Assembly (NCBI GenBank): GCA_947625495.1
Contig: CANQOQ010000005.1
Location: 1-64,000, forward strand
DNA: 64,000 nucleotides
Direction: 5' to 3'
DNA from: Candidatus Gastranaerophilales bacterium
GTDB lineage: Bacteria; Cyanobacteriota; Vampirovibrionia; Gastranaerophilales; Gastranaerophilaceae
The notes under the pieces were generated by a model, which was not told the origin of the DNA, made no database searches, and saw only the letters and a program-made list of their open reading frames with translations. Both the position numbers and the translations under genes were made by a program. Positions 1-7,389 of this stretch are shown here, piece after piece. Position 1 is the stretch's first letter; each line of letters starts with the position of its first letter.

Positions 1-120
1 GCTGAAGCAATGAGCGCTATAGTTATTGCGGATAATTTGTGCGAAAAATTTTCTCATGATTCAATTGAAGAAATGAAGCTTAATTATAATAACTACATTA
101 AAAGAATATCAGAGAGGTAA
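1..120 (+). CDS. aroC: Chorismate synthase, C-terminal fragment
   Basis: Only the last 39 codons are in the window; the gene starts upstream of position 1. The visible tail contains AEAMSAIVIADNLCEKF followed by a basic helix ending ISER. This matches the C-terminal AEAMVALVLAD-type helix of chorismate synthase, which converts EPSP to chorismate using reduced FMN in the cytoplasm. The stop (118-120) is 2 bases before the shikimate kinase start, and aroK and aroB follow, so the gene very probably heads a shikimate-pathway operon. The identification rests on this short tail plus context. Confidence 0.8.
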   Translation, partial: AEAMSAIVIADNLCEKFSHDSIEEMKLNYNNYIKRISER

Positions 121-122
121 AT

Positions 123-632
123 TTGAATATTTCTTTAATCGGAATGATGGGGTCAGGGAAAACCACAATTGCTCAAATATTAACAAAGAAACTCACAGGG
201 TTTGCCTTCGTTGATACTGATTTATTGATTATTTCAAAAGAAAAACGCACAATTAATGAGATTTTTGAAAAAAACGGAGAAAATTACTTCAGAAAAATCG
301 AATCTGAAATTCTTAAAAATGTACTCAAAAATGATAATCAGTTAATATCAACGGGCGGCGGTATTATAAAATCAGTTGATAATATAAAACTTTTAAAGGA
401 AAATTCCGTTGTTTTTTATTTAAAAGCTTCACCTGATACTTTATATGAAAGAGTTAAAAATAATAAAGAGCGCCCCTTACTTAATGTTGAAGGAATGAGA
501 GGAAAAATAATTACATTACTTGATGAAAGAGAAAATTTTTATCTAAAAGCCCATCATATAATAATTACGGATAATAAAACACCTGATATAATTGTTAATG
601 AAATATTAAAAGAGATTAAAAATCATGATTGA
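123..632 (+). CDS. aroK: Shikimate kinase
   Basis: A 169-aa kinase of normal family length that phosphorylates shikimate at the 3-hydroxyl with ATP, the fifth step toward chorismate. The Walker A loop GMMGSGKT is at residues 7-14. The shikimate-binding residues are visible as D33, R57, GGG 78-80 and R136, and the lid arginine R117 is in ERPLL. The start is TTG at 123, because the first in-frame ATG (144) would remove the beta strand preceding the Walker loop. It starts 2 bases after aroC stops and its last 8 bases overlap aroB, so translation is probably coupled. Confidence 0.95.
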   Translation: MNISLIGMMGSGKTTIAQILTKKLTGFAFVDTDLLIISKEKRTINEIFEKNGENYFRKIESEILKNVLKNDNQLISTGGGIIKSVDNIKLLKENSVVFYLKASPDTLYERVKNNKERPLLNVEGMRGKIITLLDERENFYLKAHHIIITDNKTPDIIVNEILKEIKNHD

Positions 633-1713
633 AGTTGACGTAAAAATTCCTGCTGAAAAAGAAACTTCTTATCCGATTTTAATCGGAGAAGGACTGTTAA
701 ATGGTGCATACGGTTATATAACTAAATTTACAAAAGCAAACAGATTTCTGGTTGTAACAAATGATGTGGTAAATGAGCTTTGGGGCGAGTATTTTATAAA
801 TGATAATACCCAATTTATAGTTTTACCCGACGGCGAAATATATAAAAATATGCATTGTCTTAACCAAATATTAGATAAAGCATTGGAGATGAAGCTTGAA
901 AGAAAAGATGCGATTATAGCTTTGGGCGGCGGTGTAATAGGAGATATGGCAGGTTTTGCAGCTTCAATTTATCAAAGAGGAATAGACTATGTTCAGGTTC
1001 CGACTACTCTTTTATCCCAAGTCGATTCATCCGTCGGCGGAAAAGTTGCCGTTAACCATGATTTAGGTAAAAATATGATTGGTGCGTTTTATCAGCCTAA
1101 ACTTGTACTCGCTGACACCAATACAATAAATACTCTGGATGAAAGACAATTAAAAACAGGTCTTGCCGAAGTTATTAAATATGCATTTATTGAAAAAAGC
1201 TGCGGGGCAGATAGAGAATATAATCTTTTTGAATTTTTAGCAAAGAACAGAGAAAATATTTATAAAAAAGACCATAAGATATTAACTGAACTTATAAAAA
1301 TATGTGTTGAACTTAAAAGCAGTGTAGTTAATCATGATGAAAAAGAAAACGGGCTTAGAGCAATACTTAATTTCGGGCATACATACGCTCATGCTATAGA
1401 AAAATTAACTGAATATAAAACATATACTCACGGAGAGGCAGTAAGTATAGGTATGTATATGATTCTAAAGCTTGCAAAAGATATTAACGCCATATCTGAT
1501 GAGTCTTATAAAAAATCCATATCTCTTTTAGATTCATACGAACTTATTTCATCAGCAAAAGAAAAATTTAATCCCGATGAATTTTATGAAACTATGAAGT
1601 CCGATAAAAAAGTTAAAGATTCAAAAATAAATTTCATAATTCCGACGGAAGAAAAAACGGTAGAAATAAGAAATAATATTGATAAAAATATAGTGTTGTC
1701 GGGTATTAAATAA
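625..1713 (+). CDS. aroB: 3-dehydroquinate synthase
   Basis: A 362-aa NAD- and metal-dependent enzyme that cyclises DAHP to 3-dehydroquinate, the second step of the shikimate pathway. The NAD-binding GGGVIGD is at residues 101-107, followed by the family signature QVDSSVGGKVAVNH. Metal ligands are in GLAEVIKYAF (Glu near residue 182), FGHTYAHAIE and YTHGEAVSIG. Length is normal for the family. The ATG lies inside the end of aroK (8-base overlap), and surE follows after 22 bases preceded by an AAGGGG Shine-Dalgarno sequence. Confidence 0.97.
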   Translation: MIEVDVKIPAEKETSYPILIGEGLLNGAYGYITKFTKANRFLVVTNDVVNELWGEYFINDNTQFIVLPDGEIYKNMHCLNQILDKALEMKLERKDAIIALGGGVIGDMAGFAASIYQRGIDYVQVPTTLLSQVDSSVGGKVAVNHDLGKNMIGAFYQPKLVLADTNTINTLDERQLKTGLAEVIKYAFIEKSCGADREYNLFEFLAKNRENIYKKDHKILTELIKICVELKSSVVNHDEKENGLRAILNFGHTYAHAIEKLTEYKTYTHGEAVSIGMYMILKLAKDINAISDESYKKSISLLDSYELISSAKEKFNPDEFYETMKSDKKVKDSKINFIIPTEEKTVEIRNNIDKNIVLSGIK

Positions 1714-1735
1714 TTGTAGTTAAAAAGGGGTTTAT

Positions 1736-2527
1736 ATGAAGATATTATTATCAAATGACGACGGAGTCACAGCTGAAGGCATGAAAGCTCTAACTATAGA
1801 GTTAAGTAAAGAACATGATGTATATGTAATAACTCCGGATAGAGAAAGAAGCGCAGCAGGTCATTCATTAACTTTGCATACTCCGATAAGAGTTGAGGAA
1901 CTGGACTCTAAATTCGGTGCAAAACGAATATGGATAACAAGCGGAACTCCGGGTGACTGCGTTAAAATAGGTATAAATGCCATATTAAGTGATGAAGAAA
2001 AACCTGATATAATTATATCAGGTATAAATCACGGACCTAATCTCGGGTCTGATATTTTATACTCCGGAACTGTAAGCTGCGCAATGGAAGGAGCTATGAT
2101 GGGATATCCGAGTATTGCCGTTTCACTTGCAAGTATGTCGTCAGAACCTGAATTATTTAAAAATGCCGCTATGTTTATGGCAAAATTTTTACATAAAATT
2201 AAAGAATATAAATTTCCGCCCAAAACGATATTAAATGTAAATATTCCCGCATTAATGCCCGATGATTTGGCAGGTGTTGCAATAACCAGACTCGGCGGTA
2301 AAATGTTTACCGATGAATATGATAAACGAATTGACCCTAGAGGGAAAGTCTATTACTGGATGGCGGGTGAACTTATTAAACAGTGCGAAAATGATGATTC
2401 TGATATTAATGCACTAAGATGGAATAAAGTTTCCGTTACTCCGATAACCTTTGAAATGACTCTTAACAGTGTAATGCCACAGCTTGAAAATGTCCTTTGT
2501 TCAGAAAAACTTTCAGACTGGTATTAA
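1736..2527 (+). CDS. surE: 5'/3'-nucleotidase SurE
   Basis: A 263-aa metal-dependent survival-protein-E phosphatase that dephosphorylates nucleoside 5'- and 3'-monophosphates in the cytoplasm. The N terminus ILLSNDDGV supplies the acidic metal ligands D8 and D9. RERSAAGHS and the long SGINHGPNLGSDILYSGTVS segment (Asn ligand and phosphate-binding serine/glycine loop) are diagnostic. An AAGGGG Shine-Dalgarno precedes the ATG. Its stop overlaps the convergent yraN stop by four bases. It is probably the last gene of the aroC-aroK-aroB-surE unit; the link to aromatic synthesis is positional only. Confidence 0.96.
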   Translation: MKILLSNDDGVTAEGMKALTIELSKEHDVYVITPDRERSAAGHSLTLHTPIRVEELDSKFGAKRIWITSGTPGDCVKIGINAILSDEEKPDIIISGINHGPNLGSDILYSGTVSCAMEGAMMGYPSIAVSLASMSSEPELFKNAAMFMAKFLHKIKEYKFPPKTILNVNIPALMPDDLAGVAITRLGGKMFTDEYDKRIDPRGKVYYWMAGELIKQCENDDSDINALRWNKVSVTPITFEMTLNSVMPQLENVLCSEKLSDWY

Positions 2528-2883
2528 TACTGCCCAAGATTCTTTAGATGTTCAATTTTAGGATTGTTTAATCCTATTATTGCTATGCCGTCAAAACGGT
2601 ATGATTTATATTTGATTTTACAATTGCTTAAATATGCCAGAATGGCTTTTTGAATCTTTTGTATTTTGATTTTGGAAACAGATTCAAAGGGATGTCCGTA
2701 GTTTAAATTTGTTCTTGTTTTTACTTCAATAAAAACAAGAGTATTATTATCAAGCGCAATAATATCAATTTCGGCATTTTTTGAATAATGCCAGTTTCTG
2801 TCTATAATTTTATATCCTAAATCTTCCAAATAAGAAGAAGCTATATCTTCTCCTTTTCTTCCGGTAATAATATTTTTGTTCAT
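2524..2883 (-). CDS. yraN: YraN family (UPF0102) endonuclease-like protein
   Basis: A 119-aa protein of the UPF0102/YraN family, which has a Holliday-junction-resolvase/restriction-endonuclease-like fold and no firmly established role. The sequence shows GRKGEDIASSYLEDLGY, the core NAEIDIIA then VFIEVKTRT (the E/D and E-x-K of the PD-(D/E)XK nuclease site), and the following GHPFESVS helix start. Length is typical. It is transcribed toward surE with overlapping stops. The 41-base gap to the divergent SDR gene must hold both starts. Nuclease activity is inferred from the motif. Confidence 0.88.
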   Translation of the reverse strand: MNKNIITGRKGEDIASSYLEDLGYKIIDRNWHYSKNAEIDIIALDNNTLVFIEVKTRTNLNYGHPFESVSKIKIQKIQKAILAYLSNCKIKYKSYRFDGIAIIGLNNPKIEHLKNLGQY

Positions 2884-2924
2884 TATTTGATTATAACAAA
2901 ATTTTATGTTAATTAATAACTGTT

Positions 2925-3761
2925 ATGAAAAAAGAAACAAAAACAATAATTATAACAGGAGCATCATCAGGAATAGGCAGAGAAACAGCGTTTAAACTCG
3001 CCAAAGAAGGACATAAAGTTTTTGCAGGTGTCAGAAAAAAAATAGATAAAGATGAGCTTGAGAAATTAAACCCGAATATAACTGCCGTATATATTGATGT
3101 TACTAATCCTTCAAGTATAGATAAAGCTTTTTGGTTTATAATTAAAAAAGCTGATAAAATAGATGTGTTAATAAATAATGCAGGTATAGCAGTTGCAGGT
3201 GCCGTTGAATTTCTTCCGATAAAGAAAATAAAAGAACAGTTTGATGTGAATACATTCGGGGCTTTACAAGTTACGCAAAAATTTATGCCCTTTTTAAAAA
3301 ACGGACTTATTATAAATATAAGTTCTATGGCATCATACGGAATATTCCCTTTTATAGCTCCATATTGCGCTTCAAAACGAGCAATGGATATTTTGTTTAA
3401 TTCTTTATTAATTGAAAATAAAGATAATATTAAAGTTGTTTCGGTAAAACCTGAGTCTGTAAAAACTCCTATTTGGAATAAATCGGTAAATTCCGCCAGA
3501 AAAACATTTGATTTATTAAATGAAGCCGCAAAAAATAAATACAAAAAAGAGTTCAATTTTCTTGAAAAAAATGCGCTTAAAAACAATAATTCCGCTAAAG
3601 AAATAGGTGAAGTTGCCGAATTAATTATAAAAATAATTAATTCAAAGAATCCTAAATGCTCATACAATTTAGGCAAAACTGCTGTTTTTACTCAAATTAT
3701 TTCTCTTCTGCCTGATTTTATCGTTAACTTTTTTATTAAATTAAAGTTATCTAAAATATAA
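2925..3761 (+). CDS. Short-chain dehydrogenase/reductase
   Basis: A 278-aa classical SDR with a Rossmann fold. TGASSGIGRE near residue 12 binds NAD(P), NNAG (about residue 86) stabilises the central strand, and the catalytic Ser (ISSMAS) and YCASK motif are present. The region after the active site and the C terminus are variable in SDRs, so the substrate cannot be named. The C terminus ends in a hydrophobic, possibly membrane-associated stretch (VFTQIISLLPDFIVNFFIKL). There is no Shine-Dalgarno before the ATG; a TTGATT (2887) and TAATTA pair lies just upstream, so a leaderless mRNA is possible. A terminator follows. Confidence 0.93.
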   Translation: MKKETKTIIITGASSGIGRETAFKLAKEGHKVFAGVRKKIDKDELEKLNPNITAVYIDVTNPSSIDKAFWFIIKKADKIDVLINNAGIAVAGAVEFLPIKKIKEQFDVNTFGALQVTQKFMPFLKNGLIINISSMASYGIFPFIAPYCASKRAMDILFNSLLIENKDNIKVVSVKPESVKTPIWNKSVNSARKTFDLLNEAAKNKYKKEFNFLEKNALKNNNSAKEIGEVAELIIKIINSKNPKCSYNLGKTAVFTQIISLLPDFIVNFFIKLKLSKI

Positions 3762-3764
3762 AAA

Positions 3765-3797
3765 GGAATATATGTTATATTCCGTTTTGGTTTTTAT
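3765..3797 (+). terminator. Intrinsic terminator after SDR gene
   Basis: A perfect 8-bp stem, GGAATATA (3765-3772) and TATATTCC (3776-3783) around a TGT loop, is followed by a T-rich tract (GTTTTGGTTTTT). It separates the SDR from the LuxR-type gene. Confidence 0.65.
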
Positions 3798-3866
3798 AAT
3801 ATTATAATTTTGTATTTTAAGTTATTAGTTTTCACATAATTATTCGGAAAGGGAGGCGTAGTAGTT

Positions 3867-4241
3867 ATGAATATTAATCGTGAAAATATTAAATTCTCTA
3901 TTGTGGACAAAGCAAGTCTGAATAAATCAAATCAAGGAAAATCTTCCGAAATGTATCATTTGGAAATAAAAATTTCAAGAGAATTGTTCAAAAATTTTTT
4001 TATATTCAAAAATAAAAGGATAATTCTGCTAAATCAAAATGCAATTAATATGACACCCAGAGAAATAGAAGTATTGAATTACATGGCAAAAGGCAGAAAT
4101 AACAAGGAAATTGCGAATGATTTGCATGTTGCAAGAAGTACGGCTAAAGCACATGTAAGCAGCATTATCTCAAAACTGAAAGAAAAGAACAGATTATCTG
4201 CCGTTATTAAAGCAATAAAAATAAAACTTATCAAAATATAA
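3867..4241 (+). CDS. Single-domain LuxR/GerE-type HTH regulator
   Basis: A 124-aa DNA-binding protein. Residues about 60-118 form a LuxR-type helix-turn-helix: MTPREIEVLNYMAKGRNNKEI, then IANDLHVARSTAKAHVSSI and a final helix KLKEKNRLSAV. The first 60 residues show no receiver aspartate and no recognisable sensory domain, so this is not a canonical two-component regulator. A strong Shine-Dalgarno (GGGAGG, about 3850) precedes the ATG. The gene lies alone between a terminator and the MCE gene; its target is unknown. Confidence 0.85.
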   Translation: MNINRENIKFSIVDKASLNKSNQGKSSEMYHLEIKISRELFKNFFIFKNKRIILLNQNAINMTPREIEVLNYMAKGRNNKEIANDLHVARSTAKAHVSSIISKLKEKNRLSAVIKAIKIKLIKI

Positions 4242-4296
4242 TATAATAAATTGGCTATAGAACATAATATAAGACTGACATTATCCATATATCTAA

Positions 4297-4325
4297 TTGT
4301 TACGATTAAAAAATAAGATTATATA
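4297..4325 (+). promoter_or_regulatory. Sigma70-type promoter of the MCE gene
   Basis: TTGTTA (4297-4302), a 17-base spacer and TATATA (4320-4325). The ATG at 4332 sits 7 bases after the -10 box with no Shine-Dalgarno, so transcription would start at or next to the start codon. Confidence 0.55.
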
Positions 4326-4331
4326 TAAAGT

Positions 4332-5174
4332 ATGAAAAAACTTTATATAATTATTCTTATAATAATACTTATTACAACGTTATTTTTGATTTATAACAAA
4401 ATGACAAACATGGATGTAATAGTAAAATTTGATGATTTAGAACCGTTTGAAAAGCAAATGAGCGTTTATTACAAAGGGTTTAAAATCGGAAAAACAACAA
4501 AGATATATCCGGATAAAGATTATCAAAATACATACTTAAGACTAAAACTAAAAGGAAATAAAATAAACTTCCCCAATAATATATTTGTAAGAATTAAGAA
4601 AAAGAATATGGGCGGTTATGTAAGTATTATTTATCCTGATAGTCCTTCTTTAACTAAATTAAAAAATGAAGATGTTATAAGAGGTGAAATTACAAAGGAC
4701 TTAAGTGCATATTTAGAGGATAAATTTACCGGTGAAGATATAGAACATGTTGTGCAGGGTGCAACAGGTTTAATTGATAGTGCAAATAAAGCTGTAAACA
4801 GTTTAAACCAAATATTTATTGATGTTGATGAAATAATTAAAGATTCCAAAAAAGACATAAAAACAGCAACAACAAACCTTGCCAAAACAACAAAAAACTT
4901 AAAAGAAATGTCCTCAAGTTTGTCTGATACGGCGCAAAGTTCAGAGGTAAGTAATTCAATAAAAAATATTGAAGAAATCACATCTAATTTAGGTGAAATA
5001 ACTAATCAACTTGAAACATCAACAGTTCCGGTTATTAATGCGGCAGTTTGCGAGACCTACGGAATTACAAAAAATGTAAACGAGATAACCTCAGGTGTAA
5101 AAAATACATTAAAAAAGCATTTTGGTTTCGGCAGATTTATTTTTGGCCGCCCAATTAGTAAAGATTGTGATTAA
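4332..5174 (+). CDS. MCE/MlaD domain protein
   Basis: A 280-aa protein anchored by an N-terminal membrane helix (residues 4-22, nearly all Ile/Leu). A single MCE domain follows at about residues 27-110, with the family pattern VKFDDLEPFE, VYYKGFKIGKT and GGYVSIIYP. MCE proteins form hexameric rings that carry lipids between membranes of diderms. The rest is predominantly helical and polar (repeated T/S/N/K-rich heptads, about 130-255), like the needle of longer MCE proteins. No MlaE permease or MlaF ATPase gene is adjacent. No Shine-Dalgarno is visible. Confidence 0.82.
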   Translation: MKKLYIIILIIILITTLFLIYNKMTNMDVIVKFDDLEPFEKQMSVYYKGFKIGKTTKIYPDKDYQNTYLRLKLKGNKINFPNNIFVRIKKKNMGGYVSIIYPDSPSLTKLKNEDVIRGEITKDLSAYLEDKFTGEDIEHVVQGATGLIDSANKAVNSLNQIFIDVDEIIKDSKKDIKTATTNLAKTTKNLKEMSSSLSDTAQSSEVSNSIKNIEEITSNLGEITNQLETSTVPVINAAVCETYGITKNVNEITSGVKNTLKKHFGFGRFIFGRPISKDCD

Positions 5175-5177
5175 TAC

Positions 5178-5206
5178 TTTAAAATTTTTATATAAATTGC
5201 TACAAT
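5178..5206 (+). promoter_or_regulatory. Promoter with extended -10 before glycosyltransferase gene
   Basis: TTGCTACAAT contains an extended -10 (TG-C-TACAAT, -10 at 5201-5206); a weak TTTAAA lies 17 bases upstream (5178-5183). The ATG at 5213 is 7 bases after the -10 and lacks a Shine-Dalgarno. Confidence 0.5.
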
Positions 5207-5212
5207 AATTAA

Positions 5213-6160
5213 ATGGAAAAAGTTTTAATTATTATACCTGATACTAATAAGGGTAAATTTATATCAAAAGGTTATGCTTCGGCATTCAGAGAAGAATCTT
5301 ATTTTGTTATTGAAAAAAAAATATATGACTTAAATATAGATGAAGTGAAAAAAATATCTCCGAATCTTATTTTTTATTTTTGGGCTGATAATACGCAAAG
5401 TAAAGAGTTAATTGAATTAATAAACAATTATAAAAATGAAAATACTATATTTATACATTATGCGGAAGTATTTCAGAATATACCTTCAGAGTACGGTTCT
5501 TTAAAGAATCATTATTGTTTTTCTTCAGATAATGAAAATAAAAAATACAGGCTATTACCTGCAGTAAATTCAGATGATTATAAAAGGAAGTTTAAAGGAT
5601 ATAAATATTTAATTACTTTTGCGGGCAATCCTGTTTTAAATAACAGAGAAATTTTATTGAGCAGATTAATATATAATTTTGGAATTATCAATATATTTTG
5701 CCGATCTTATGATTTTTATAAAAGCGTTGATGATATATATAAAAATAAGTATTTAAATGACAGGTATATAGACTTATATAGAGAATCATACAGAGGTTAT
5801 GTAGAAAATCAAGAGGAGATGTCATATATATATTCCTCATCAAAAATAAATGTTGATATAAGAAGTGAGAAAGAAAAACCCATAAATTACAGATGTATGG
5901 AAATTATGGCATCGGGCGGATTTCTTATTACGGAATATAATGATGTTATTATTGAAAATTTTGAAACGGGACGTGAAATTGAAACATATAAAACAGGTTA
6001 TGAATTAACGGATAAAATAAGATTTTATTTGAAGAATTTAAATTTAGCGCAGCTAATTACGACAAACGGAAAAAGAAATGTAGTGAGCAATCATTCTTTT
6101 CGTGATAGAGTAAAAATAATATTGAAGGTAGTAAATGACAAAAATACTTGTAATAGATGA
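5213..6160 (+). CDS. CgeB-like glycosyltransferase
   Basis: A 315-aa protein resembling the CgeB/DUF3880-type GT-B glycosyltransferases. The C-terminal half carries the recognisable part: SKINVDIRSEKEKPINYRCM leading into EIMASGGFLITEYNDV and a helix RFYLKN, the usual nucleotide-sugar-binding end of this group (polypeptide with R/E and GG..L pattern). The N-terminal half is a degenerate Rossmann-like domain. Donor and acceptor are unknown. It has no signal peptide. Its last 26 bases overlap the response-regulator gene, suggesting co-transcription. Family assignment is moderate. Confidence 0.7.
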   Translation: MEKVLIIIPDTNKGKFISKGYASAFREESYFVIEKKIYDLNIDEVKKISPNLIFYFWADNTQSKELIELINNYKNENTIFIHYAEVFQNIPSEYGSLKNHYCFSSDNENKKYRLLPAVNSDDYKRKFKGYKYLITFAGNPVLNNREILLSRLIYNFGIINIFCRSYDFYKSVDDIYKNKYLNDRYIDLYRESYRGYVENQEEMSYIYSSSKINVDIRSEKEKPINYRCMEIMASGGFLITEYNDVIIENFETGREIETYKTGYELTDKIRFYLKNLNLAQLITTNGKRNVVSNHSFRDRVKIILKVVNDKNTCNR

Positions 6161-6839
6161 TGATGAAGCAATAAACGAGCTGGTGAAAATAAATCTTGAA
6201 ATATCGGGATTTAAAGTCATATCAGCATTAGACGGAAATAAAGGATTTGCACTTGCAAAACAAGAGCTGCCTGATTTGATTGTTTTGGATGTTATGATGC
6301 CTGAAGTTGACGGATATACTGTTGCTAAGCGCATTAGAGAAAACGATACAACAAAAGATATTCCGATAATTATGCTTACTGCACTTAATATGCTTCAAAA
6401 TAAAGTACAGGGGTTTAATATAGGTGTAGACGATTATTTGGTTAAACCGTTTGAGGTTGAAGAGTTGATTGTAAGAGTAAAAGCATTATTAAAACGCTCA
6501 AATAACATACCTAAAACTTTTGCGTTAAAAGAAGTATTAACTCAAGGCGATATAACTTTAATACCTGAAACGTATTCTGTTGAAATTAAAGGCAGAAGTA
6601 CTAAAGTTACTCCTATAGAGTTTGATATTATAAATTTATTAATGCAAAATTACGGGAATATGGTTTCAAGTGCCAAAATACTAAGTGATGTATGGGGATA
6701 TGAGGCTGACGATGCTGTTGAAACAATTCGTGTACACATGAGACATATAAGAACAAAACTTGATAAGATTTCAAACGGTAAAAAATATATAGAAACTATA
6801 TATGGCGGCGGATATAGATTATTACCCGACGGTAAATAA
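6135..6839 (+). CDS. OmpR/PhoB-family response regulator (orphan)
   Basis: A 234-aa two-domain regulator. The receiver domain (1-120) has the acidic pocket DDD at 8-10, the phosphoacceptor Asp in VLDVMMPEVDGY (about 54), the Thr of MLTAL and the Lys of VKPFE. Residues about 135-232 are a winged-helix DNA-binding domain, with VTPIEFDIINLL and ETIRVHMRHIRTKLD recognition helices and the YGGGYRL wing. No histidine kinase is encoded nearby. The ATG lies within the end of the glycosyltransferase gene, behind an AAGGTAG Shine-Dalgarno. In cyanobacterial relatives such regulators include RpaA/RpaB; equivalence is not shown. Confidence 0.93.
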   Translation: MTKILVIDDDEAINELVKINLEISGFKVISALDGNKGFALAKQELPDLIVLDVMMPEVDGYTVAKRIRENDTTKDIPIIMLTALNMLQNKVQGFNIGVDDYLVKPFEVEELIVRVKALLKRSNNIPKTFALKEVLTQGDITLIPETYSVEIKGRSTKVTPIEFDIINLLMQNYGNMVSSAKILSDVWGYEADDAVETIRVHMRHIRTKLDKISNGKKYIETIYGGGYRLLPDGK

Positions 6840-6869
6840 ATCTAATTTATTAAAAATCAATATAGTATT

Positions 6870-6894
6870 GGCAAAAAAAATTTTTTCATATTTT
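6870..6894 (+). promoter_or_regulatory. Shared GGCAA...TATTTT promoter-like element (copy a)
   Basis: GGCAAAAAAAATT at 6870-6882 and TATTTT at 6889-6894, followed by AAAACTATTGAG. The copy at 23734 has the identical 13-mer, TATTTT 20 bases from its first G, and CAAACAGTTGAG. It lies 44 bases before the ATG of the HNH-like gene. See findings. Confidence 0.55.
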
Positions 6895-6913
6895 AAAACT
6901 ATTGAGGTATATT

Positions 6914-7279
6914 ATGAAAATTTTGCCAACATCATTTTGTATATCATTTTCTTCAAAAAAGTCATTTAAAAAGAAATTTCAAAGATGTTCATATTCGGGT
7001 GAATTGTTTGAAAAACATAATTCAAGAACTATAGAGCATATTATACCTTTATCAAAGGGTGGTAAGAATGAATATTCAAATTATTTGGTTGTTAAAAAGA
7101 GCTGGAATGAAAAAAGAAGTTCTATACCGCTTGATGAATTTATAAAGGAAAATCCCGAAGTCGCAGAGAATATTGTCAGAACCGTTAACGCTATGGAAGG
7201 TAAGACAATAGAGGGGATTAACTGGTCGGATGAAGTTAAAAAAACGCTTTTTAAAGCTATCGGCTATAATATTTTTTAG
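6914..7279 (+). CDS. HNH-like small protein with N-terminal ISF tag
   Basis: A 121-aa protein of unknown role. Residues about 24-80 resemble the HNH nuclease core: CSYSGE, then RTIEHIIPLSKGG (the H of the beta-hairpin and a second His), a spaced Asn (NEYSNYLVV) and NEKRSS (final Asn). The zinc-ribbon cysteine pairs of many HNH enzymes are absent. The first residues MKILPTSFCISFSS resemble the short hydrophobic-F-x-S/G tag of other proteins here. ATG 6914 is chosen over TTG 6902 because GAGGT (6904-6908) is correctly spaced only for the ATG. Nuclease activity is not proven. Confidence 0.65.
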   Translation: MKILPTSFCISFSSKKSFKKKFQRCSYSGELFEKHNSRTIEHIIPLSKGGKNEYSNYLVVKKSWNEKRSSIPLDEFIKENPEVAENIVRTVNAMEGKTIEGINWSDEVKKTLFKAIGYNIF

Positions 7280-7324
7280 TAAAAAATAATAAACTGTTTC
7301 CTTAGATTACAATATATTTATTTC

Positions 7325-7354
7325 TTGGTTAAATACAAAATAATATTATATAAT
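7325..7354 (+). promoter_or_regulatory. Sigma70-type promoter of pyrophosphatase gene
   Basis: TTGGTT (7325-7330), an 18-base spacer and TATAAT (7349-7354). The gene's AAGGAG Shine-Dalgarno and ATG lie about 35 bases downstream. Confidence 0.5.
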
Positions 7355-7389
7355 TACTGAGTTGTAACATTATATAAAAGGAGAAAATA

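Noticed and set aside
2909-3676. A 255-codon minus-strand frame
   Set aside because: It is antisense to the SDR gene, whose motifs are unambiguous, and its protein is a hydrophobic shadow of AT-rich coding sequence.
6870-6894. Sigma54 (-24/-12) promoter interpretation of the TGGCA sequence
   Set aside because: The GC dinucleotide expected 10 bases after GG (TTGC box) is missing in all copies; the second box is T-rich and 19-20 bases away.
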